This document shows positions 8,119-17,625 of a stretch of DNA of 64,000 bases, one piece after another. Position numbers and translations under genes: made by a program. How positions within the stretch are numbered: the stretch's first letter is position 1; every line of letters starts with the position of its first letter. The notes under the pieces were generated by a model. It saw nothing but the letters and a program-made list of their open reading frames with translations, was not told the origin of the DNA and made no database searches. Source of the stretch: Parcubacteria bacterium C7867-001 (GTDB lineage Bacteria; Patescibacteria; Paceibacteria; UBA9973; UBA2103); contig LFCK01000001.1 of NCBI GenBank assembly GCA_001189095.1, positions 124,001 through 188,000 of the forward strand, given 5' to 3'.

Positions 8119-10107
8119 CTATGGTGCGGTGATGATGGAAATCGAACCCTTGTTCGCATTCCCGCCTGTGGTAGGAACAGAAGCAGCAAAGAGATAGTTA
8201 TCCTCGCAATCAAGTGCGGTACCAGCGGCAGATGATGGAAGGGTGACAGCGGCACCTGGATTCATTGACCCGTTTGCCGCGATGCTTGCAATCTGCACTT
8301 TTCCACTTGCGCCCGTTGTGTTGCCGGTGAGAAGAAACGCGAGGGATCCACGAATAATCGTGTCGTACACACCGATGGTGTTCCCGCTCGTGCCGATGTC
8401 ATAGCTGCTTGTAAGTGTTGGGGTGGCGTTCGTTACGTCGAGTGTGAGTGACTCGGCGGCGTTGTTGAGACTGTAATAGCGACCGAGATAGAGCGTATTG
8501 CCGACCGTGTAGAGACTTTTTCCTTGGCCGCCCGTTGAACCTGCTGCGTCATACACACCACGAAGCGTGGGGTGGGCAAGATCCTCAAGATCAAGAGCGA
8601 TGAGTTCGCGATTCGTGTCGTCGGTTGCAAGATAGGCACGTGCGCTGCGCACGTAGATTGCGTTTATGCCCGCGCCAACCTCGTAGGTGCCAAGAGGAGT
8701 TGCAGGAATAGAGAGCGGGTTATGGACGTCGATGACGTAAAATTCCGGTCCAGAAGGATTATTTGCGAGTCCAAGGAAGACATAGCCATCTTTATAGAAA
8801 ATAGAGCGCGCGACCACGCTTCCGCTCGGAACGCTCCACGTGCTCGTTGCAAGCGGGATGGTCGGCGTGACGTCTATGGCTTGGAGCTGTTTTGTCGTCG
8901 AGTTGGTCGCGACGAAAGCGAAATTGCCTGAGTTCGTCGTGGTCGCCACCGCGACCGCGTTAATGCCGGCATTTACGGAGTTGTTTGCAAGGCCTCCTCG
9001 CAGAGTTGGCACGCTGTGGTTGCTGACATTCAGCACATAGAATTGGTTGATGTAGGTCACCGTAATTTTCACATTGTCGACCGATGCCGTGCGGCTTCCA
9101 AAACCCGACCCTGAGGTAGCCGAAAGCACGACGCCGAAGGCTGAATTGTTTATGTCACTCGCGGAGAGATAGTTTTCGCCCCACAGATCACTCGTGTTGC
9201 CGTAGTTTGCGGTTCCGTCCGAAGTGGGCCAGCTGCTGCTCGTATTTGCTCGGTTTGCGCTGCTCAAGCTTCCGTCTGGCTTCACGAGACGAACAACCGA
9301 ATCGCGCACGGTATTCGTGCTACTCGAGCCCTTGCGTTCAATGTCCACCTGCACGCCGAGAATGGTAGCTCCCTGCGGTATCGAAAAGCCGAAGTTGGTC
9401 GCTTTAAGATAGCGAGTGGTTTGGCTCGATGAGAGAGAAGCGGTTGTGTAGTTGTTGTCGCTTGAAAGCGCGTTGCTTGGATTGTTCCATGATACGGTGC
9501 CGCCCGCGCTGTCGGACACACTGGTTCCTGTGTTGCGCGCTGCTGGTGTGACAGATGGCGTATTCACTGCAACATAGAGACGTTGCTGGTGTGCATCGAC
9601 GTCGGTGATCGGATACAGTCCCGAACTGTCGCCGAGGATGTCGGCACCAAGAAGCGCTTTGGTCGGGTTCACAACGAACGGGAATGACCAGTTGCCGGTG
9701 ACGATGGAATCGCAGGTATCGCCGCCGATGATGTTTGAGAAGTTACTCACCACGGTCTGAAGCTCGACTTTCTGGCCGCGTCCGTACATGCCGCCCCACG
9801 CGACCAGTGCGGTCACGTGCTTGGTATAAAAATTCACCGAATCTACCGTGATGGTTTTCGTGTAGAGTGTGCCACCGATGGTTTCCGTGCTGGTGGTCGC
9901 AAGCACGAGACGAAAGTCTTTGCGCGAGAGCGCTTGTTCGTTTTCGATCATCTTGCCGGCGACGCCGAGCGCTTCCGCATTCATCTCGGTGTCGACCGCG
10001 CCCGATTGGATGCCGGGGAAGAGCATGAGCACTGCCGAAAGTGAGAGGATGAGCACGGTCATCGCAATGAGCATTTCGAGCGTTGAGAATCCGCGGAGGT
10101 TTTTCAT
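8119..10107 (-). CDS. Minor pilin fused to a beta-propeller with an inserted beta domain
   Basis: About 662 residues. A prepilin-like N-terminus (RGFSTLEMLIAMTVLILSL) has Glu5. From about 140 the repeats resemble LVIVD-type propeller blades (YVAVN, FYVLNVSNHSVPTLRG, FVATNSTTKQLQAIDV, FLGLANNP). At about 185-353 the first blade is interrupted by a jelly-roll-like module (GATILGVQVDIERKG ... VDNVKITVTY). The same module occurs in the vWA protein encoded downstream. Propellers on minor pilins usually face the outside and bind ligands. Function as an adhesin or sensor is inference. Confidence 0.78.
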   Translation of the reverse strand: MKNLRGFSTLEMLIAMTVLILSLSAVLMLFPGIQSGAVDTEMNAEALGVAGKMIENEQALSRKDFRLVLATTSTETIGGTLYTKTITVDSVNFYTKHVTALVAWGGMYGRGQKVELQTVVSNFSNIIGGDTCDSIVTGNWSFPFVVNPTKALLGADILGDSSGLYPITDVDAHQQRLYVAVNTPSVTPAARNTGTSVSDSAGGTVSWNNPSNALSSDNNYTTASLSSSQTTRYLKATNFGFSIPQGATILGVQVDIERKGSSSTNTVRDSVVRLVKPDGSLSSANRANTSSSWPTSDGTANYGNTSDLWGENYLSASDINNSAFGVVLSATSGSGFGSRTASVDNVKITVTYINQFYVLNVSNHSVPTLRGGLANNSVNAGINAVAVATTTNSGNFAFVATNSTTKQLQAIDVTPTIPLATSTWSVPSGSVVARSIFYKDGYVFLGLANNPSGPEFYVIDVHNPLSIPATPLGTYEVGAGINAIYVRSARAYLATDDTNRELIALDLEDLAHPTLRGVYDAAGSTGGQGKSLYTVGNTLYLGRYYSLNNAAESLTLDVTNATPTLTSSYDIGTSGNTIGVYDTIIRGSLAFLLTGNTTGASGKVQIASIAANGSMNPGAAVTLPSSAAGTALDCEDNYLFAASVPTTGGNANKGSISIITAP

Positions 10108-10108
10108 A

Positions 10109-10612
10109 TTAGTTGGTCCACCAGATGCGGCCTTCCGACTCGACCGTAATCACTGAGGTGTGTCCGCCTTGATCGATGACGGTAAGCGTCGTCGCTCCTG
10201 CTGGATTTGGAACCGTATTCCCCGAAAGTTCGAAGAACGTCATGCTTGAGAATCCGCTCACCGAAGCGGCTGCGTTTTTTGCCTCGATGATTTCATCGAC
10301 GGCAGTGTCGCGTGTGGCGTAGGTCGCGCCCTGATAGATTACGTACTTGCCGGTGAGGCCGAAATAGACGCCGTGCGGCTTTCCGTCGGTGCAACCGGTG
10401 CCGAAGCACATATTGTTGATGGCTTGGCTGCGTGCTTTCTGGAGTGTGCTCACGATAATGTCGCGTTCGTTGCGAAAGGTGAATCCGCGGAAATCATCGA
10501 AATTAACAAACAGGCCGAATGCGCCCACGATCGTGACGAGGCCAAGTACGACGATTATTTCGAGCAGGGAGAACCCGCGCGGACTATGGATGGAGATTCT
10601 GGGTGATTCCAT
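10109..10612 (-). CDS. Minor pilin, GspH/FimT-like
   Basis: About 167 residues from MESPRISIHS (10612). The prepilin motif RGFSLLEIIVVLGLVTIV has Glu5. A region after the helix (IIVSTLQKARSQAINNMCF) matches the usual GspH/FimT pattern of a helix with KARSQA. It overlaps the end of pilC by 29 bases. Expected to sit in the pilus initiation complex. Confidence 0.8.
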   Translation of the reverse strand: MESPRISIHSPRGFSLLEIIVVLGLVTIVGAFGLFVNFDDFRGFTFRNERDIIVSTLQKARSQAINNMCFGTGCTDGKPHGVYFGLTGKYVIYQGATYATRDTAVDEIIEAKNAAASVSGFSSMTFFELSGNTVPNPAGATTLTVIDQGGHTSVITVESEGRIWWTN

Positions 10613-11720
10613 AAATTGGAGTGATGATGGCGACCGCAATGAAGCCAACGACAAGGCCCATCATCACCATGAGTGCTGGCTCGATGAGGCTCGAGAGATT
10701 CTTCGAGAATTCCTCGACTTCGGACTCGTACAGCTCCGAAAGATAGATGAGTGTGTTGGAGAGACTGCCCGAACGTTCACCGACTGAAATCATCTGGGAG
10801 AGCACCGGCGGGAAGAGGAATGAGTTCAAGAAGAACGATTTGGAGAGCTGTTCGCCGCGTATGATGGCTTCGCCTGCTTTACGGTATTCCGCCTTATACA
10901 CCAGGTTTTGCGTCGTGTCCGCAGTAAGTGGAAGTGCTTCAGCAAGCGTCATACCGCTTTTTATAAGGAGGCCGAGGGTACGCGTTGCGTTTGCAAGGTT
11001 GTAGGAACGAAGCATTTCGCCGAAGAGCGGCATACCGAGCATCCAACCGTCGAGCAGGTAGCGGAAGCGCTGGCTCTTGCTGCGCACCACGATGATAGTG
11101 ATGAGTATCGCGATGAGCGCGAGCATCGTCCAAAGACCCCACGCCTGGAGGAAGGTCGAAACCGCAATCACAATTTTTGTTGTGAGCGGGAGTTCCATAT
11201 GGAGCGACGCGAAGATCGGCATGATCTTCGGGAAGAGGTAGAGCATGAGGAAGCCCGTGATGCCGATGGTCGCAAGCGTAATAACGATTGGATAGACGAG
11301 CGCGCCGATTATTTTCTGTTTGAGCGAATGGCGCTTCTTCAGTTCGTCGGCAAGATAGTTGAGGTTTTCCGAAAGGGTTCCTGAGGACTCACCTATGCGA
11401 ACAATATTCACCGCATAGTCGCCGAACACCGAATCGAACTTGCTGAAGCTGCGCGCGAGCGAGGAACCGTTCGAGATGTCCGCGATAACGCTCGTGAGCA
11501 CACGCGCGTGGCGACGCGAGAGTGTTTGCTCGGCAATCATGGAAAGACTCTCAAGGAGTGGAACACCGGCACTTGCGAGGAAGGAGAGGCGCTTCATGAG
11601 GAACATCTGTTCCTTTACGGAAAGGCGTGGTGTGGTCTGTCGCTCGTACGTTGCATACCACGTTCCCATGCGCGTCTGCGCATTCTGGGTGAAGCGAGAA
11701 ATGTGGCGCATGCTATTCAT
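10584..11720 (-). CDS. pilC: Type IV pilus inner-membrane platform protein
   Basis: About 378 residues with two GspF-like halves: LSFLASAGVPLLESL near the start and GLLIKSGMTLAEALPL in the second half. Three membrane helices are visible (about 150-175, 205-230, 345-370). It anchors pilin assembly and is driven by PilB. The start at 11720 (ATGAATAG) overlaps the pilB stop by 8 bases, so the two are translationally coupled; longer frames into pilB are rejected. Confidence 0.92.
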   Translation of the reverse strand: MNSMRHISRFTQNAQTRMGTWYATYERQTTPRLSVKEQMFLMKRLSFLASAGVPLLESLSMIAEQTLSRRHARVLTSVIADISNGSSLARSFSKFDSVFGDYAVNIVRIGESSGTLSENLNYLADELKKRHSLKQKIIGALVYPIVITLATIGITGFLMLYLFPKIMPIFASLHMELPLTTKIVIAVSTFLQAWGLWTMLALIAILITIIVVRSKSQRFRYLLDGWMLGMPLFGEMLRSYNLANATRTLGLLIKSGMTLAEALPLTADTTQNLVYKAEYRKAGEAIIRGEQLSKSFFLNSFLFPPVLSQMISVGERSGSLSNTLIYLSELYESEVEEFSKNLSSLIEPALMVMMGLVVGFIAVAIITPIYGITQNLHP

Positions 11721-12969
11721 GGACAACGCGAAGGACTTCTTCGATGGTCGTATCGCCGGCGCGGACCTTTTCCATACCGTCCTCAAGCATGGTGGTCATA
11801 CCTTCTTTGATAGCGGTCTGGCGTATCGCTTCAGCAGAAGCTTTGGTAAGAATGAGCTCGCGCAGCGCCGGGGTTGCCACGAGCACTTCGTTAATGGAAA
11901 GACGTCCGCGATAACCAGATTCATTGCAGTTCGCGCACCCTTTGCCGCGATAGATGGTTTCGCCTTTCGCAAAGGGTTTTTCGACCGAGAGCTGTGAAAG
12001 ACGCGCAAACTCTGCGTCGGTAAGCGTGTGCTTTTCCTTGCACATGTCACAGATCTTGCGCACGAGACGTTGGCCAATGGCGATATTCATCGTTGACGCG
12101 ACGAGATACGGATCAATGCCCATGTCGGAAAGGCGTGGAAGGGTCGTTGTTGCGTCGTTGGTGTGAAGCGTTGAGAAGAGTAGGTGGCCAGTGAGTGCAG
12201 CGTTCACCGCGATGGTGGCTGTTTCGCCGTCACGGATTTCGCCAACCATGATGATGTCTGGATCCTGACGGAGAATGGAGCGGAGTCCGGTCGCAAACGT
12301 AAGGCCGCTGCGGGTATTCACCTGAATCTGCTCGATCGAATCGACGGAATATTCGATCGGGTCTTCAATGGTAACAATGGCGACCTCCGGCGCACTCAGC
12401 ATCTTGATGAGCGTATAGAGCGTGGTGGTTTTTCCTGAGCCAGTAGGGCCCGTCGAAAGAATCATGCCGCTCGTCTTGTGGATGGCCGTTTCGATCTTCT
12501 TACAGTCGCTTTCACTAAAACCAAGCATGGCAAGGGAATAGTTTTCGCTGTGATCTGCGAGGATACGGAGCACACAGTTTTCGCCGTGGTAGGTCGGCGC
12601 GATAGAGACACGTATGTCGATAAAGCGTCCGTCGGAGAGTGCTTGGCGGAAGCGTCCGTCTTGTGGCGTGTGGTGTTCGTCGGTGCGCAGCTGAGAGACA
12701 ACCTTGATGCGGGAAATGACCTCCTGATGGATGCTTTTCGGGAACGACTCGATGTCCTGTAAGACGCCGTCGACGCGGAAGCGGATACGGACGGATTCGC
12801 GGGCCGGATCGATATGGATATCGGACGCATTCATCAGATGCGCTCGTTCGAGGAGCGTTTCGAGGACGCGGATGATGGAGATATCGTTACCCTTCGCAAG
12901 CTCGCTGGCGAGGCTTGCTTTGAGTTCGGAACCTACCACCCCACCTGGAACTGGGGACGGTGATTGCAT
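11713..12969 (-). CDS. pilB: Type IV pilus assembly ATPase
   Basis: About 418 residues from MQSPSPVPGG (12969). It has Walker A (GPTGSGKTTT), the Asp box with IEDPIEYS, Walker B (DPDIIMVGEIRD), the His box with TGHLLFSTLHTND, and a tetracysteine zinc site (CDMC ... CANC). It powers pilus extension. It is shorter than classical PilB, lacking most of the N-terminal MshEN domains. TATACT lies 14 bases before the ATG with no SD. First gene of the seven-gene operon running to 4416. No pilT retraction ATPase is in the window. Confidence 0.93.
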   Translation of the reverse strand: MQSPSPVPGGVVGSELKASLASELAKGNDISIIRVLETLLERAHLMNASDIHIDPARESVRIRFRVDGVLQDIESFPKSIHQEVISRIKVVSQLRTDEHHTPQDGRFRQALSDGRFIDIRVSIAPTYHGENCVLRILADHSENYSLAMLGFSESDCKKIETAIHKTSGMILSTGPTGSGKTTTLYTLIKMLSAPEVAIVTIEDPIEYSVDSIEQIQVNTRSGLTFATGLRSILRQDPDIIMVGEIRDGETATIAVNAALTGHLLFSTLHTNDATTTLPRLSDMGIDPYLVASTMNIAIGQRLVRKICDMCKEKHTLTDAEFARLSQLSVEKPFAKGETIYRGKGCANCNESGYRGRLSINEVLVATPALRELILTKASAEAIRQTAIKEGMTTMLEDGMEKVRAGDTTIEEVLRVVHE

Positions 12970-13075
12970 ATAAGGACGCTCGTAGTATACGAATCGGCGG
13001 ACTTTTGTCGAGTGATTTGACAAAGCGTCAATATGTCCGTGATTTCCCAATGTATGAGCTGCTAAACTATGAACC
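12970..13075. promoter_or_regulatory. Divergent promoter region, pilB and the ATP-grasp gene
   Basis: Leftward: a TATACT -10 at 12984-12989 for pilB. Rightward: TAAACT at 13063-13068, seven bases before the ATG at 13076, consistent with a leaderless transcript. Assignments rest on hexamer matches only. Confidence 0.5.
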
Positions 13076-14284
13076 ATGAATGAATCGACGGCGCGTCCGT
13101 ACTGCGTAGAGTGCGGCGGTGAGGCGGTGATGCATCGCCTCACCTATATATCGGTATTCATGGATGGGATACTCATGCCGCGCGTGAAGCCGAATGGTTT
13201 TACGCGTTGGTTCGCCTCGCTGGTGCAAAGCATCGAGTGCCGCGTCACGCCGTTCCTCCTCAAAGGATTCGTACTTCTTGGACTCGCCCGTAAAGTGGAC
13301 GTGCCGGACGAAAAGACCGTACTGCTCGCAAAGATGCTCTGGGAAGACGCGACGCGACGCTCGATTCCGATGTGGGAATTCCGCCTCTTTAATCTCGCGC
13401 GCAACGTATATGTCGCTGAGTTGCCGGATGGCCGCTCGATTGCGTTCGAGGGAATTCCGGTGACGAAAGCGGACCTCAAGCGCGCTCCGTGGATGGATGA
13501 TAAGGCGGAACTCAAGAAGCGATTCCGTGCGCTCGGACTTCCTATCGCTGCCGGCGGTGACGCGCTTACGACTGACGGCGCCCTGAAGCTTTTCCGGTCG
13601 CTCAGCGCACCGGTCATTGTGAAGCCTTTTACTGGTTCAGCTTCGCGCCATACGACGCTCCATATTCGGAACGACCTCGAGCTTCTGCGTGCGTTTGATA
13701 TTGCGACGCAGCTCGCGCCTCGCGCAGTAATAGAAGAAGAGCTTGTGGGGCCGGTGTATCGCGCGACCGTAGTCGACGGCAAGCTTGCTGCTACTCTGCG
13801 TCGGGACCAGCCGCACGTTATTGGCGACGGGCATCGCACCGTGAAGTCGCTTGTCGCAAAAGCCAATGAGCACCCTGCTCGTTCGGGTCCGTACTTCCAT
13901 CCGATGCAGATCGACAAGGCGGCGGAACGGGAACTCGCCTATCAAGGCCTTACGCCCGATTCCATTCTAAAGAAAGGTCAGCGGGCGACGCTCCATCAAA
14001 AGATAAACTGGGGTCTCGGCGGAACGACGGCGGATGTGACCGACGAAGTGCATCCTGAGACGAAAGAGCTTTTCGAGGAGGTTGCGCGCGTCACGAGTGC
14101 ACCGGTTGTGGGCATTGATTTCATCATCGGCGACATAACGCGCTCTTATAAGGAACAGGAACGCTGCGGCATCATCGAGTGCAATTCCATGCCGTTTTTT
14201 GATAATCACCACTTGCCATTTGAGGGGCAGCCGCGGAATGTCGCGGGCGCTATTTGGGACATGATTCTCGCTGAAGGGCGGTAA
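13076..14284 (+). CDS. ATP-grasp ligase, cyanophycin-synthetase-like
   Basis: About 402 residues. A CxxC near the start (YCVECGG) precedes an ATP-grasp core: Lys in VIVKPFTGSASRH, EEELVGPVYRATVVDGK, then RDQPHVIGDGHRTV, which matches the cyanophycin synthetase and MurC-like ATP-grasp pattern. Metal-binding acidic residues appear in GIDFIIGD and IIECNSMP. Such enzymes join a carboxylate to an amine through an acyl-phosphate. The Mur-ligase half of cyanophycin synthetase is missing, so the product is unknown. The start is leaderless-like. Confidence 0.75.
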   Translation: MNESTARPYCVECGGEAVMHRLTYISVFMDGILMPRVKPNGFTRWFASLVQSIECRVTPFLLKGFVLLGLARKVDVPDEKTVLLAKMLWEDATRRSIPMWEFRLFNLARNVYVAELPDGRSIAFEGIPVTKADLKRAPWMDDKAELKKRFRALGLPIAAGGDALTTDGALKLFRSLSAPVIVKPFTGSASRHTTLHIRNDLELLRAFDIATQLAPRAVIEEELVGPVYRATVVDGKLAATLRRDQPHVIGDGHRTVKSLVAKANEHPARSGPYFHPMQIDKAAERELAYQGLTPDSILKKGQRATLHQKINWGLGGTTADVTDEVHPETKELFEEVARVTSAPVVGIDFIIGDITRSYKEQERCGIIECNSMPFFDNHHLPFEGQPRNVAGAIWDMILAEGR

Positions 14285-14369
14285 GCAGCTTATTTTTGAC
14301 GGGGTACTCCATAAGGAGTACTTTGAGTGCAGAACCACGTGTTCTTTTTTCAACCAGAAGGTGACACCA

Positions 14370-15692
14370 ATGTGCGGAATTTTCGCGGTATTCGATATGC
14401 CGAAAGCAGCGGAATTGACGGTGATGGGTCTTCATGGACTCCAGCATCGTGCGCAAGACTTCGCCGGCATCGTCTCAACCGACGGCGTCAATTTCTATCG
14501 AGAGCGCGGTGCGGGTGTTACTCGCAACGTGTTTTCGGACCCAGCGGTTCTCGATCGGCTTCACGGCCATACGGCAGTGGGGCACATCCGGTATTCGACA
14601 CGCGACGATAAAGACGATCATCGGCGCGACAACACGCAACCCGTGATTGGCATTTATGCCGATGCACCTATCGCCATAGCTCATAACGGAAACCTCACGA
14701 ATATTCCGGAGCTCGAAGGGAAATTCCCCGAGGTGAAATGTGCGACGTCTATGGATACCGAATGGATCCTGCAGCTTTTGCGCGTTTTTGCGACGGGAGA
14801 CTTGTGCAAGGACCTGGCGAGTGTCTTCCCGCACCTGCGTGGAAGTTATTCGCTCGTCATTCTCTACAAAGATCGGCTCATTGCGGTTCGGGACCCTTCG
14901 GGGAACCGCCCGCTCTGGATTGGTCGCATCAACGGCGGATACGTCGTTGCCTCGGAAACGTGTGCGTTCGCGAATGTGGACGCACTAACGCTTCAAAGAG
15001 TGAAACCGGGGAGTATGGTTTCCATCGGATCGGAAGGTCTCGAGGAAATCTTGTTCTCCGAACCAAGACTCCGGCACTGCTGCTTCGAGGACATTTACTT
15101 CTCGAATCCGGCAAGCAAAGGTGTCATGGAATTCCGGAAGCGGCTCGGCGCAGCGCTCGAAGCGTCTGCTCCAGCGTCTGCTGACGTGGTCGTACCCATT
15201 CCCGACAGTGCGAATTTCATAGCCGAAGGCTATGCGAAGAGCGGTCGGTCAGGCACCTATTCGCAGCTCATCCTGCGAAATCACTATGTGGGCCGAACGT
15301 TTACGGCTGCGACACAGGCTCGGCGCGATGAAGAAGTCGCGCGGAAGTTTTTGTTCGCGGGTGATGAGATCAGAGGCAAGCGCCTCGTGCTTATCGACGA
15401 TTCTATCGTTCGTGGCACGACGCTTCCGAAAATCGTCTCGAAGCTTCGCATGTTCGGAGCACTTGAGGTCCATGTGCGTATCGGCAGTCCGCCGATAACG
15501 CATGCCTGCTGGTACGGTATGGATTTCCCTGATGAAGGGAAGCTCATAGCAACGCATCACAACCCGAACACGCTTGCGTCGTTCGTCGGCGCTGACTCGC
15601 TCGAGTATCTTCCGCTCGCGGAGCTTAAGAAGCTCTACGAGGAGCCGGAGCATCGTTGCTTTGCCTGCATGGACGGACAGTACTGGTCATAA
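14370..15692 (+). CDS. purF: Amidophosphoribosyltransferase
   Basis: About 440 residues. The first purine biosynthesis step makes phosphoribosylamine from PRPP and glutamine. The start at 14370 puts the nucleophile Cys directly after Met (MCGIFAVFD), with no propeptide. The Ntn glutaminase half includes GLQHRAQDFAGI, HIRYST and AHNGNL. The phosphoribosyltransferase half has the PRPP loop VLIDDSIVRGTT. The C-terminus has CFACMDGQYW. AAGGTG sits at SD distance. No other purine gene is in the window. Confidence 0.95.
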   Translation: MCGIFAVFDMPKAAELTVMGLHGLQHRAQDFAGIVSTDGVNFYRERGAGVTRNVFSDPAVLDRLHGHTAVGHIRYSTRDDKDDHRRDNTQPVIGIYADAPIAIAHNGNLTNIPELEGKFPEVKCATSMDTEWILQLLRVFATGDLCKDLASVFPHLRGSYSLVILYKDRLIAVRDPSGNRPLWIGRINGGYVVASETCAFANVDALTLQRVKPGSMVSIGSEGLEEILFSEPRLRHCCFEDIYFSNPASKGVMEFRKRLGAALEASAPASADVVVPIPDSANFIAEGYAKSGRSGTYSQLILRNHYVGRTFTAATQARRDEEVARKFLFAGDEIRGKRLVLIDDSIVRGTTLPKIVSKLRMFGALEVHVRIGSPPITHACWYGMDFPDEGKLIATHHNPNTLASFVGADSLEYLPLAELKKLYEEPEHRCFACMDGQYWS

Positions 15693-15698
15693 CATCAA

Positions 15699-15723
15699 AC
15701 AGCCCGCGCTTTGCGCGGGCTGT
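15699..15723 (+). terminator. purF terminator
   Basis: Perfect 11-bp GC-rich stem with loop TTT, followed by TTTTCTAT. Confidence 0.9.
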
Positions 15724-15735
15724 TTTCTATAGAAA

Positions 15736-15762
15736 AACCGCCGAGCCAAGGGCTCGGCGGTT
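15736..15762 (-). terminator. Terminator for the 588-residue protein gene
   Basis: Perfect 12-bp stem with loop of three, followed by TTTTT on the minus strand. Back to back with the purF terminator, it separates two convergent genes. Confidence 0.9.
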
Positions 15763-15768
15763 ATGTTT

Positions 15769-17535
15769 TCATTCAGGCCGCTTTGCGGTCGTCTCGACTC
15801 GAGTGCGGAACTCTGCAAGGAGTTCCTTGATCTCAAACAAGATGCCGCTGCGTGCTTCTTCATGGTCGCCCCGCTCTTCTGCACGCTTGACGCGACCAGC
15901 TTCATCGAAGGCGTAGCTCATGAGTTCGTTAAGTCCCTGAAGGAATAGAGGTTCGTCCTCTACGCCAATTTGTTGGTACGTTTCTGCCGTCCATCGCCAG
16001 TCGATATCAAGAATTTGCTCGAGCTGATGTTGAACACAGAGTTCAGTCACGCGCTCGATAAACTCAAGGCCGAGCTTCTGCCAATAGCCATCAGATGATT
16101 GCGCATGAACGAGAAGCGAAGCTGCGAGGTTTACGTTGCGGATGTCCTGCTCGCTGGTGCATGCAAGAACATCAGAGCGTGACTTGAACTGAAACGGGAG
16201 ATTACTGCATACCCGCGTCTGTTCCCACCACTCGAAGTTTGCGTCGAGAACTCCGCCGCCCGGAATAATGGGCCGCTGAGTGCCAAGCTGGTTGGTCTGG
16301 AAGGCGCTAAGCTCGTAACGACGCAGCACATCCGAGCCAAGATACGAAACTATTCCGAGGATCGCGGCGTTCTTGGCCGATACCACTCCTGGAGTACACA
16401 CTTGGATTTGGATGGCAGGGTTATGGAAGATGGAAAGACCGTTATGTCGTTCGATCATCCGTACGAGCTCGACTGCCGCTGTCGCATTTCCGACCGGTGG
16501 GAGTACTGCGCAGTATTCTGCCGAATCGATTTTGAACCCGCCTAGCTTGGGGCCGTTGAGGTTCTCATCGGTCAGGCTGTGTAATTTAAGGCCGACCGAC
16601 AAGAGTCCGTCGTGAGTCTCAAGGAAGAGATGCGACTGCAGTCTCGAATGACAACGAGTCGACAGTGATTCTTCGTCAAACTCACACCGAATCACGGAAG
16701 CCTTCTTTATGCGAGCTTTCGATTCTAGTCGGATGCTGTGGAAGATCGGCCACACATTCTTTTTCATCACTGAGGTCAGACGGAAGGAGAACGAAGTAAG
16801 CGGCCGGACCCCTTTTTCTGGCACCACGTATTCTAGGTCGCCGATATCGGCGTAGAGCAAATATTCGTCAACCAGTTCCTCGATTGCCGGAATACTTCCC
16901 GTTATCCGTTGGAGAAGTTCTTCCACCGGAGCTCGGGAGTAGAGCCGCTGCAGTTTCTCAAGCATGCTTCGCCTGAGAGCTTCATCGACCGCCTTCTCAA
17001 AAGAAGGGAAATCGAACGCGACGCTTTCGACGAGAGAGATCGAAACCGAACCCTCGGTTTTGTGCGTTCGCAGCCCGTGGAATTCTCCTCCGTGCCGCTC
17101 AATAAGTTCGGTATATTTCGCAACAAGGTCGGTCTTGTACACTGCGCTGCTGGTCACCTCACGCAGCTTCTTCTTCCGGTGCCGCCCCGTATTCGAGAAC
17201 GACGACTGAGAAAGCAGCTTGAGGTACTCGCAGAACGCGCTCCAGACAGTCTCGTCTTTGAGGAATTCCTCGAAGATTTGAGGTGTCGGATGAGAGAAAA
17301 ACGCGAGTCCTATCGGATCTGCATTTTGGACTCGACCGAACAACTGTAGGCGCTCGTTCGCGCGCTCCCAGAGCCGCGCGCGTTCTTTTTCGGTGCAGCA
17401 AAGCAGAAACTCCCTGAACTCAGAGAACTGAGCATCAAGATTTCCGAACTTCGCCCGTCGGTACTCGTGCGAGTATTCAGAGAACAGTCTTCCGCGAGGA
17501 AGCCGTAGCAAGGCTTCTTCGAGCAGGTCTTCCAT
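15769..17535 (-). CDS. Unknown 588-residue soluble protein
   Basis: No membrane helix, signal peptide or known catalytic motif was recognised. The first 200 residues are helical and charged. The middle (about 230-450) alternates beta and helix, with GPKLGGFKIDSAEYC and RPIIPGGGVLDANFEWW. The C-terminal 120 residues are helical, with a coiled-coil-like end (ISDRVKRAEERGDHEEAR-like spacing of charges). A strong SD (AAAAGGAGAG), a TATATT-like -10 at about 17568 and its own terminator make it a single-gene unit. Function unknown. Confidence 0.7.
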   Translation of the reverse strand: MEDLLEEALLRLPRGRLFSEYSHEYRRAKFGNLDAQFSEFREFLLCCTEKERARLWERANERLQLFGRVQNADPIGLAFFSHPTPQIFEEFLKDETVWSAFCEYLKLLSQSSFSNTGRHRKKKLREVTSSAVYKTDLVAKYTELIERHGGEFHGLRTHKTEGSVSISLVESVAFDFPSFEKAVDEALRRSMLEKLQRLYSRAPVEELLQRITGSIPAIEELVDEYLLYADIGDLEYVVPEKGVRPLTSFSFRLTSVMKKNVWPIFHSIRLESKARIKKASVIRCEFDEESLSTRCHSRLQSHLFLETHDGLLSVGLKLHSLTDENLNGPKLGGFKIDSAEYCAVLPPVGNATAAVELVRMIERHNGLSIFHNPAIQIQVCTPGVVSAKNAAILGIVSYLGSDVLRRYELSAFQTNQLGTQRPIIPGGGVLDANFEWWEQTRVCSNLPFQFKSRSDVLACTSEQDIRNVNLAASLLVHAQSSDGYWQKLGLEFIERVTELCVQHQLEQILDIDWRWTAETYQQIGVEDEPLFLQGLNELMSYAFDEAGRVKRAEERGDHEEARSGILFEIKELLAEFRTRVETTAKRPE

Positions 17536-17578
17536 GACACTCTCCTTTTCAAGTTACATCTGGGCGAATATATAACAC

Positions 17579-17615
17579 AAAACGCCGCGACGAGCGAAGC
17601 TCGTCGCGGCGTTTT
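17579..17615. terminator. trxB terminator
   Basis: Perfect 17-bp stem with loop GAA and four-base A/T runs at both ends. It follows the trxB stop at 17626. Confidence 0.92.
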
Positions 17616-17625
17616 GCATGAGTCG

